Source of the DNA: a virus
Length of the DNA: 24,018 bases
Reading direction: 5' to 3' (one strand)
IMG/VR virus record: IMGVR_UViG_3300031774_000152
Coordinates: 1 to 24,018 of that record
Of this stretch, positions 9,151 through 14,673 are shown in pieces; positions within the stretch are counted from its first letter, which is position 1; each line of letters begins with the position of its first letter. The notes under the pieces were generated by a model. It did no database searches. It was not told the origin of the DNA and saw only the letters and a list, made by a program, of their open reading frames with translations. The position numbers and the translations under genes were made by a program.

Positions 9151-10289
9151 GTACTGGTTCAGTATGGGAACTTGTGGAGGGGCAAGGGTTAGTATTAAGA
9201 GATCCGGGAACATCAGGATTGCAAGCAGGAATGATGATTCCCAACAATGCTGATGGTGAGCATTTTGCTTCTACTGGTAATCTGCGTATTCAGGGTGAAA
9301 CACATGCAGGTACGGTAGCTTCTCAAACTGGTTATGTGCCAATGTCTATTGATGGTTTGCCAATGCCAGTAAGCGGATTGGGGGATGGAAGCCCACCAGC
9401 AGACGGAACTGTGCCATCGGGTGACAGTACCACTGTTAGAAGTAAAAGTGATTTTGCAACACAGTTAAGCAGTATAGGCATACCTATAAATATGGCTGAC
9501 GAATTATGGGATTGGGCGCAAGAAAGAGTATTAGATCCTACTTATGATATGGAGAATATTGAAGTGGATATACAAGGAACACCAGTATTTAAACAAAGAT
9601 TCCCTGCTATTGACACAATGCGAGCCGCTGGAGTCACTCCTATTTCTGCAAGCGATTACATAGATTTTGAAACTTCTATTAGAAAACTTTTAACTAGGTA
9701 CAATGTCGGTGACCAATCTCTTAATTTTAACGGACTGGTTACCAATTTGCTTGTTAACACAGTCGGAGAGGTTGAAGTAGAGAATCGTTTGAATACAGCT
9801 ATGAGGGTTCTTGGTAATGTCCCGACTGAAGTAACTGATATATATTATGAGTGGTTTGGTGAAGAAATGGGAATGCAAAATTTATTGAAAACTTTCCTTG
9901 ATCCTACTGATGAGTGGGGTGGAAGTTGGCAACAGTTACAAGATGAAGTTGCTACAGCTGAAGTAGCTGGTCAAGCTAGGATGCGTTTAAATTTGGATAC
10001 TTCTATGGATGTAAGGGAAGAGTCTGCTAAAGCGATAGCTCGACAAGGTTTAACTCAAAGAGAACTATGGCTCAAGTTAGATGCTCTGCAAGATAAGGCT
10101 AGTCTTTTTGCTGAGAAACAAGGAGAACAGGATCTTAGTATAGAACGAGAAGGCTTTGAGCAAGAATTTGATTTGGATGATAGTAATTCAGTTGAGCAAA
10201 GAGAAAAAGAAAGACTAGCAGAATTCGCTGGTGGAGGTGGTGCTATGATTTCAGGTACAACTACAGGATTCGGGAGTGCAAATGCCTAA
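9147..10289 (+). CDS. Putative virion protein, unknown, with coiled-coil C-terminus
   Basis: The protein has 380 residues, and its ATG overlaps the preceding stop (ATGA). The first ~90 residues are Gly/Ser/Pro-rich and look unstructured. The middle is helical. Residues ~285-350 are charged with coiled-coil character (heptad-like Leu/Ile with Glu/Arg/Lys), and the end is a Gly-rich tail (AGGGGAMISG and following). It is the last member of the five-gene coupled chain of large proteins. No catalytic motif is visible. The architecture suggests an oligomeric structural or assembly protein, but I cannot name the family. Confidence 0.65.
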   Translation: MSTGSVWELVEGQGLVLRDPGTSGLQAGMMIPNNADGEHFASTGNLRIQGETHAGTVASQTGYVPMSIDGLPMPVSGLGDGSPPADGTVPSGDSTTVRSKSDFATQLSSIGIPINMADELWDWAQERVLDPTYDMENIEVDIQGTPVFKQRFPAIDTMRAAGVTPISASDYIDFETSIRKLLTRYNVGDQSLNFNGLVTNLLVNTVGEVEVENRLNTAMRVLGNVPTEVTDIYYEWFGEEMGMQNLLKTFLDPTDEWGGSWQQLQDEVATAEVAGQARMRLNLDTSMDVREESAKAIARQGLTQRELWLKLDALQDKASLFAEKQGEQDLSIEREGFEQEFDLDDSNSVEQREKERLAEFAGGGGAMISGTTTGFGSANA

Positions 10290-10365
10290 ATATGCAACAA
10301 GCTCTTCAAAAGGGAAAGCAAAGAAAGTACCATATAAAAAGATAAAGAAAGGTAAACGTAAATAA
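10282..10365 (+). CDS. Tiny Lys-rich basic protein (27 aa)
   Basis: The ATG at 10282 overlaps the previous stop by 8 bases, and the TAA shares its last A with the next gene's ATG (TAATG), so both ends fit the coupled layout. The 27-residue product has 11 Lys and 1 Arg. Its second half (from KGKAKKVPYKKIKKGKRK) is almost entirely basic, and a Ser-rich N-terminus precedes it. Such a peptide could bind DNA or RNA, neutralise packaged DNA, or act on membranes beside the holin. These are guesses. The gene call rests on the two exact overlaps and the non-random composition. Confidence 0.6.
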   Translation: MPKYATSSSKGKAKKVPYKKIKKGKRK

Positions 10366-10553
10366 TGTTTAACAAAGATGTACTAGAAAGAGTGGTTGCC
10401 ACATTCGCGCAGTCATTCCTTGCTGTGTTCACTATTGGTGACATGGGAAGTATGAAAGCGGCTGGAATTGCAGGAGGTACTGCTGTTCTTAGCCTTGTTA
10501 AGAGTGTTGTTGCATCACGCTTTGGTGATGGATCGGCTTCAGCCGCCAGCTAA
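10365..10553 (+). CDS. r1t-type phage holin
   Basis: The protein has 62 residues. The layout matches the small r1t-like holins common in actinophages: a short charged N-terminus (MFNKDVLERVV), a first hydrophobic helix ~10-26 including TFAQSFLAVF, a Gly/Ala-rich second helix ~30-50, and a short Ser/Ala/Gly tail with GDGSAS. Two membrane helices would assemble in the inner membrane and permit release of the endolysin. It is flanked by the Lys-rich peptide and two other membrane-anchored proteins, which suggests a lysis cluster, although the endolysin itself lies about 7 kb downstream. The start overlaps the previous stop as TAATG. Confidence 0.75.
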   Translation: MFNKDVLERVVATFAQSFLAVFTIGDMGSMKAAGIAGGTAVLSLVKSVVASRFGDGSASAAS

Positions 10554-11029
10554 TGACTGACGTTACCGACCTCAAACAAGTCAAAGTATCCAAGATAACC
10601 CTCGGACTCATCATGTCCGTGGCTATTACCAGTGGAGTCGTAGTATGGAATGCGGCTAGTATTGCTGGCAGGATCGACGATTTGGAAAAACAGGTGCAGG
10701 TAATTGAAGGAAACACTGGAACAGACAGTACAGTTCTGGCAAAACTTGATGAAATATCTCAAGGTGTCATGGAAAATGCTGGCGGTCTTGATGATTTGCG
10801 GAGCGCTAGGGTCGATGACCTTAGCCGTTTTACTCCTTCTCATATTACAAGCGCTATGGCAGGTGATTTAGAAACAATTAAAGGGGATGTTGATGAGATG
10901 AAAGAGATCATCGCTTCGCTTGCTTGGGTTCCGTCAGAATTTAGTACGATCTGGGATCGTATATATCTAGCCGAAGAAGCCATTCAAAGTAAGACATGGG
11001 GTAGAAACTTCTACGAAGAAAATGAATAA
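10553..11029 (+). CDS. Membrane-anchored coiled-coil protein next to holin
   Basis: The protein has 158 residues and starts by TAATG overlap with the holin stop. One strong hydrophobic helix at ~15-36 (GLIMSVAITSGVVVWNAA) is followed by a helical, coiled-coil-like region ~38-125 with regular Ile/Leu/Val spacing, and an acidic end. The predicted topology is a single N-terminal anchor with a long soluble rod. It could be a holin partner, an antiholin or a wall-facing lysis accessory protein. None is demonstrated by sequence. The neighbour on each side is also a small membrane protein. Confidence 0.65.
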   Translation: MTDVTDLKQVKVSKITLGLIMSVAITSGVVVWNAASIAGRIDDLEKQVQVIEGNTGTDSTVLAKLDEISQGVMENAGGLDDLRSARVDDLSRFTPSHITSAMAGDLETIKGDVDEMKEIIASLAWVPSEFSTIWDRIYLAEEAIQSKTWGRNFYEENE

Positions 11030-11204
11030 GACTGTTAAGCTTATTACAGCGATAACAGCCTTGTTGGTAGCTATAGGTACATTAATAGGAACAATCACTG
11101 TAACTCTAGGGAAGAATGACCCTAGTCCTTATCAGGGTGGTATGACCATAGTTCTAAATAGTCCTGAAGCCTATGCGGAATTCCTTGAAAACCATCCCGG
11201 CTGA
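11022..11204 (+). CDS. Small membrane-anchored or secreted protein
   Basis: The protein has 60 residues, and its ATG lies inside the end of the preceding gene (8-base overlap). Residues 1-6 are basic, 7-31 form a hydrophobic helix (ITAITALLVAIGTLIGTITV), and ~30 hydrophilic residues follow. There is no lipobox Cys, so a signal anchor is likelier than a lipoprotein. It is the third consecutive predicted membrane protein after the holin, which supports a lysis-related or envelope role. I do not recognise the family. Confidence 0.6.
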   Translation: MNKTVKLITAITALLVAIGTLIGTITVTLGKNDPSPYQGGMTIVLNSPEAYAEFLENHPG

Positions 11205-11449
11205 TGCCAAAAGTTTGGATTGACCAAGACTTATGTACAGGTGATGGGTTATGCGAAGAGATAGCACCTGATGTATTCTTTGGGTATGATGACGGCTTAT
11301 TTTATGTAAGAGAAGTAGGCACTCCTGTACCTAAAGAACCCACTCATCGTATGGGAGAGTCAGTTAAAGTACCTGACCACCTGTTAGAAGTGGTTATTGA
11401 AGCGGCAGAAGAATGTCCCGGAGAGTGCATATTCCTTGATGCGGACTGA
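11204..11449 (+). CDS. Single-cluster ferredoxin
   Basis: The protein has 81 residues and begins on the last base of the preceding TGA. Cluster ligands are visible: C11-x5-C17 (CTGDGLC) and C71 in ECPGEC with a following Pro, the pattern of actinobacterial-type [3Fe-4S]/[4Fe-4S] ferredoxins. Asp14 takes the middle position of C-x2-D-x2-C, as in ferredoxins where Asp replaces a Cys ligand, and an extra Cys (C75) follows. The spacing between C17 and C71 is long because of an insertion around residues 28-60. It would carry single electrons, in hosts often to P450s or desaturases. No partner enzyme is encoded in this window, so it presumably works with host enzymes. Its placement among late genes is odd. 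Confidence 0.85.
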   Translation: MPKVWIDQDLCTGDGLCEEIAPDVFFGYDDGLFYVREVGTPVPKEPTHRMGESVKVPDHLLEVVIEAAEECPGECIFLDAD

Positions 11450-11463
11450 TATTCCGCTATAAT
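11436..11463 (+). promoter_or_regulatory. Predicted sigma70-like promoter for capsid genes
   Basis: TTGATG (11436-11441) and a perfect TATAAT (11458-11463) are separated by 16 bases. The -35 lies inside the end of the ferredoxin gene. Transcription would start near 11470, at the beginning of the only sizeable intergenic gap of the plus-strand arm. It would drive scaffold, zinc ribbon and major capsid. This is read by eye and not experimentally supported. Confidence 0.55.
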
Positions 11464-11472
11464 AATCTTATT

Positions 11473-11499
11473 GGCCGTTGGCGAGCCGTTAGCTCGGCC
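11473..11499 (+). promoter_or_regulatory. GC-rich hairpin at the expected 5' end of the capsid mRNA
   Basis: GAGC (11483-11486) pairs with GCTC (11492-11495) around loop CGTTA. Adjacent GGCC (11473-11476) can pair with GGCC (11496-11499) across a one-sided 6-base bulge. The element begins within a few bases of the predicted transcription start, so it could be a 5' stabilising stem. No T-run follows, so it is unlikely to be an intrinsic terminator for the ferredoxin gene. The rest of the gap (to 11602) contains no clear gene; see the start-less reading frame noted among the findings. Confidence 0.4.
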
Positions 11500-11602
11500 C
11501 ATCGTGTGCCACAACCATTAGGATCACCCACGCCCTTAATGAGTATGTAGTGGAGGTTGAACCAGATAGTGACGACTGGGGAAACTTAAAGTAGTCACGC
11601 AC

Positions 11603-11625
11603 CGCATAGTTCCTCCGACTATGTG
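11603..11625 (+). promoter_or_regulatory. Leader hairpin upstream of scaffold RBS
   Basis: CGCATAGT (11603-11610) pairs with ACTATGTG (11618-11625), 8 bp with one G-T, around loop TCCTCCG. The loop is complementary to a GGAGG at 11552-11556 upstream and resembles an anti-Shine-Dalgarno. It ends 8 bases before the ribosome site AAGGGAG (11634-11640). A role in translation control or RNA processing is possible but untested. Confidence 0.4.
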
Positions 11626-11648
11626 CGACAGCAAAGGGAGTGATAGAT

Positions 11649-12125
11649 ATGGCAGATGAAACCAGTGGCATCAAAGAATTACGAGATGCCGCAGAACGTG
11701 GTCGTCAAGCTTCTCAAGAACTTGAGGAGATGAAACGAGAAATGGCGTTTATGAAAGCTGGTGTTGATACTGATTCTAAAGCAGGGCAACTCTTGTTTAA
11801 GGCTTACGATGGAGAACTGGAAACAGAATCCATACAGGCTGAATGGCAGGAATTAGTTCCTACCCCTGTTCCCGTTGAAGAACCGGAACCGGCGCAGGAC
11901 ACTGTTAATGAGACTGATACGCAAGTATCACAACAGAGACAGGCTTTAGCTGAAGATAGTGTTTCAGTAGAGGCAACTACTCAGAGTCCTTATGAACAAG
12001 GGTTTCAAGAGTTTCAGAAATCGTATGATTCGGGTCGTCCGAAAGATGAATCGGCGGCAAGATTTGTACACACTGTGCTTGAAGCCGCTGGTCAAGGCGA
12101 CGAACGAGTTGTATCTGACATCTAA
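11649..12125 (+). CDS. Capsid scaffold protein
   Basis: I choose ATG 11649, with AAGGGAG ending 8 bases upstream, over the in-frame GTG at 11640. The product has 158 residues, is acidic and largely helical. An N-terminal coiled-coil segment (~6-38) leads into a conserved-looking KAGVDTDSKAGQLLFKAYDG stretch (~36-55), typical of putative scaffold proteins placed just before capsid genes in actinophages. A Pro/Glu-rich flexible middle (~70-110) and a short helical C-terminal region follow; the latter would be the capsid-binding part in known scaffolds. It would guide procapsid assembly and then leave or be degraded. Support is position, size and composition. Confidence 0.72.
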   Translation: MADETSGIKELRDAAERGRQASQELEEMKREMAFMKAGVDTDSKAGQLLFKAYDGELETESIQAEWQELVPTPVPVEEPEPAQDTVNETDTQVSQQRQALAEDSVSVEATTQSPYEQGFQEFQKSYDSGRPKDESAARFVHTVLEAAGQGDERVVSDI

Positions 12126-12487
12126 TGCCTACATATGTTTATGAATGTAAGGAGTGCTTCTTCCTTTGGGAGTTAGTACAAAGCATGAAGGACGAACCTG
12201 TAAAGGTTTGCTCTGAATGTGGTGAGGAATCCGCACAACGGATTCTTCAGTCACCAGCTTTAACGGCTGATGCTACTCCGAACAGGACACGAAACAAGGT
12301 TCCTCCTCGTGGACCAAATAATAATTGGGAAAGAGGAAAAGCCGGAGAGCATAGAGCCGATGGTTCTTTTGTTCCATATGTTAAAGCTGATGGTGACAAC
12401 ATACCTGTCAAAGAATTTGCTGATAATCGCTCAAAGTATGAAGGACTGTTGCGGGAGAGAAAGAACAGACAATCCACTACTAAATAA
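12125..12487 (+). CDS. FmdB-type zinc-ribbon protein
   Basis: The protein has 120 residues and begins on the final A of the scaffold stop (TAATG). Residues 1-45 have the FmdB/CxxC zinc-ribbon form: MPTYVYEC, C8-x2-C11, then C29-x2-C32-G, with QRILQSPA following as in this family. The remaining ~75 residues are basic and polar with no recognised fold. Zinc-ribbon proteins of this type occur in both bacteria and phages without firmly assigned functions. Its place between scaffold and major capsid suggests a late role: a capsid assembly factor or a regulator of late gene expression. The domain is clear; the function is unknown. Confidence 0.75.
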   Translation: MPTYVYECKECFFLWELVQSMKDEPVKVCSECGEESAQRILQSPALTADATPNRTRNKVPPRGPNNNWERGKAGEHRADGSFVPYVKADGDNIPVKEFADNRSKYEGLLRERKNRQSTTK

Positions 12488-12499
12488 AGGAGCGATAAC

Positions 12500-13684
12500 A
12501 TGGCTATAGTAGGCTATGGAGGTAAAGTAACCTCATACGATCTTGCCGTTGGCGTTAAGATCAACATGGATGAACTCATTTATATGATTTCACCAACAGA
12601 CTCTCCGTTTATCAACGGTATTGGAACTGATGGAAGGCAACTTCTTTCAAGTTCTCCCGTAGATCAGCAAGAGTTTAAATGGATGGACGAAGAACTTTTG
12701 CTTCCTCGTGCAACCGCCGCTGGTACAGGAGCCGCAGGAGCAGGTGACACAACTATTACAGTTTCAGCCGCCGACTCTTACAAGTTCCAAGTAGACGATC
12801 TTCTAAACATTGGTGAAGAAGATGCTGTCGTTAATGGTGCCGTTAAGAGAATCACAGCAATTAATAATACCAGTGGTGTTATTAATGTAAGTGATTGGGC
12901 TAATGGTTCAGCTTGGCCAGCAACAACCGCCGCACACGAAGACACAATTATATGTCTTGGTACTGCATTGGTTGAAGGTTCAGATCCGGGACAATCGCGT
13001 ACAGCAGATCGCACGATCCACTCAAACTATACGCAGATCTTCGGACCTACACCTATCCACATGTCACGTACTGAACAGCAGGTATCCCGTTACGGTGTAT
13101 CTGATGAGTTCGCCAAACAAGTTTATGGTCGCTCAGTTGAGAACGTGATAACTCGTGAACAAGCATACCTTTATGGTAAGCCAGTAAACGACACTACCAA
13201 CAAGCGCCGTTCAACTGGTGGCTTGATGAACTTCATTACTACTAACACTGACAGCTCAACAACTACGTTGACTATCACAGCGTTAGAAGCTTTGATGCAG
13301 AAATGCTATAACGCAGGTGGTATTCCCGATCTTTTGATCGCTAATCCAGCTTCGTTTGCTACCTTGAATGCTATATCAGATAGTGGTCGTGTCCGCACAA
13401 CCATTGATGATCCTCGTCGTGGTCGCGTACCTGTATCTTCTGTCTTCACCGAGTTTGGTGAAACACAGATGGTAAGGAACCGCTGGTGCCACTCTGAGAG
13501 TGCATTCGTAGTCCAGAAGGAAAATATTTCCCGACGGGTTATGCAACCACTCGTGGTTGAAGCTCTCGCCAAAACTGGTGACAGCGACAAGGTGCAAATT
13601 GTTTGTGAAGAAGGACTCCAAGTTAAGGGTCAGTCTCACATGGCAAGATTCACTAATCTAACTGGCTACACGGATACTCCGTAG
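12500..13684 (+). CDS. SU10-like major capsid protein
   Basis: The protein has 394 residues and starts at an ATG with an excellent AAAGGAG (12486-12492) seven bases upstream, one of the strongest ribosome sites in the window, as expected for the most abundant protein. The sequence follows the SU10-type capsid family (DUF5309): an N-terminal region ending in DSPFINGIG (~35-43), FGPTPIHMSRTEQQVSRYG (~178-196), TREQAYLYGK near 215, and a C-terminal region with LQVKGQSHMARFTNLTGY. It forms the icosahedral shell with an HK97-like fold. An insertion at ~75-120 is Gly/Ala/Thr-rich and may be a surface loop. It follows the scaffold and zinc ribbon and is followed directly by a long hairpin. Confidence 0.85.
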   Translation: MAIVGYGGKVTSYDLAVGVKINMDELIYMISPTDSPFINGIGTDGRQLLSSSPVDQQEFKWMDEELLLPRATAAGTGAAGAGDTTITVSAADSYKFQVDDLLNIGEEDAVVNGAVKRITAINNTSGVINVSDWANGSAWPATTAAHEDTIICLGTALVEGSDPGQSRTADRTIHSNYTQIFGPTPIHMSRTEQQVSRYGVSDEFAKQVYGRSVENVITREQAYLYGKPVNDTTNKRRSTGGLMNFITTNTDSSTTTLTITALEALMQKCYNAGGIPDLLIANPASFATLNAISDSGRVRTTIDDPRRGRVPVSSVFTEFGETQMVRNRWCHSESAFVVQKENISRRVMQPLVVEALAKTGDSDKVQIVCEEGLQVKGQSHMARFTNLTGYTDTP

Positions 13685-13699
13685 TAGTTAACTAGAAGT

Positions 13700-13735
13700 T
13701 TGTTGGGGGGCGGGTGTATACCTGCCCCTTAACAA
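13700..13735 (+). terminator. 15-bp hairpin after capsid gene (terminator or processing site)
   Basis: Bases 13700-13714 (TTGTTGGGGGGCGGG) pair along their full length with 13721-13735 (CCTGCCCCTTAACAA), allowing three G-T pairs, around loop TGTATA. It starts 16 bases after the capsid stop. No T-tract follows (CCGCTATTATTT), so classical termination may be partial. Because no promoter is evident before the next gene at 13753, it may instead tune read-through or protect the capsid mRNA 3' end. Confidence 0.65.
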
Positions 13736-13752
13736 CCGCTATTATTTAACTC

Positions 13753-14670
13753 ATGGCTACGATCGCTGATTGCATAACACGCACTAAAAGACTTATTCAT
13801 AGTAATACTCGTACTGAATTAGACGCTATCCATACAGGCATTGCCGTTGATGATACGCAAATAAGACTCAAGTATCAGGCTGATGGTATTCGTGCAGGCT
13901 CTTATATCTCTATCAGTAATAGCACTACTGAACCTGAAACTATGTATGTTCATTCACGCAATGGTGAATATGCAACAGTGAGTCGAGGTGTTGATGGTAG
14001 TACTGCTAATAACTGGGTTGCTGATTCTGTTATAGAAGTAGAACCTAGATTCACAGGATTTCAAATAGCGGAAGCTGTAAGAGATGCTATAAGGTTTATG
14101 CCCAACAATTTATATGGTGTAAGCACAACAAGTGTTTCCTTTGGCACTAGCACACAATCAGTAGCTTGTCCTGATATGACCTCTACAGGATTTTTTCATG
14201 TGCTATCAGCTACACGAACTGCACGTAGTTCAGAAGATCGCTTACTTAATTTTAATATAAGTATTCAAAGACAAACAGATGATACTTTTAAAGTAATAAG
14301 ACAAGAAGGTTTAGAGAAAGCTATTACTTGTAATATTATTTACGCTCACCCATTTAATATTAGTACTCTAGATTTGAGTACATCTCTTGAAACCACTGTC
14401 GGAATGACAAATTCGATGATAGATATTCCAGCACTAGGAGCAGGATCAACTCTGATTCTAGGTGAAGAAAGTCTTCGATTGGATCTTCATAGTCAAGGGG
14501 ATAGTCGTACGGATGCGTCTGTTGGCGCAGGTGATCGAACGCGCTACTCATTGATATTACAGGCGCAGTATGATCGTCGGGTAGGGGAGGAAGCTCGTCG
14601 TCTGATGTCTCTTTATGGCGTGAGGAATGGAGCATCTGCTTCCTCCGTGTTTCCAACGACACTACGTTAG
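13753..14670 (+). CDS. Head-tail connector / neck adaptor protein (putative)
   Basis: The protein has 305 residues. The first ATG after the hairpin lacks a recognisable Shine-Dalgarno. Residues ~1-25 are helical. Residues ~28-100 form a beta-rich module (SYISISNSTTEPETMYV, then VSRGVDGSTANNW), a pattern seen in phage neck or adaptor proteins that handle a short beta-domain. A helical segment (TGFQIAEAVRDAIRFMP) and further beta strands follow. Its position directly between the major capsid and the nozzle-like protein is the usual place for a connector. There is no catalytic motif. The specific family is not certain, and a minor capsid or decoration role is possible. Confidence 0.55.
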   Translation: MATIADCITRTKRLIHSNTRTELDAIHTGIAVDDTQIRLKYQADGIRAGSYISISNSTTEPETMYVHSRNGEYATVSRGVDGSTANNWVADSVIEVEPRFTGFQIAEAVRDAIRFMPNNLYGVSTTSVSFGTSTQSVACPDMTSTGFFHVLSATRTARSSEDRLLNFNISIQRQTDDTFKVIRQEGLEKAITCNIIYAHPFNISTLDLSTSLETTVGMTNSMIDIPALGAGSTLILGEESLRLDLHSQGDSRTDASVGAGDRTRYSLILQAQYDRRVGEEARRLMSLYGVRNGASASSVFPTTLR

Positions 14671-14673
14671 ATA

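Noticed and set aside
11489-11674. Minus-strand 61-residue frame opposite the capsid leader
   Set aside because: It lies antisense to the predicted promoter leader and the scaffold start, has no ribosome site, and is of no recognisable character; the plus-strand regulatory reading is better supported.
13306-13639. Two minus-strand frames of 87-94 residues inside the capsid gene
   Set aside because: Antisense shadows of a strongly supported major capsid gene.
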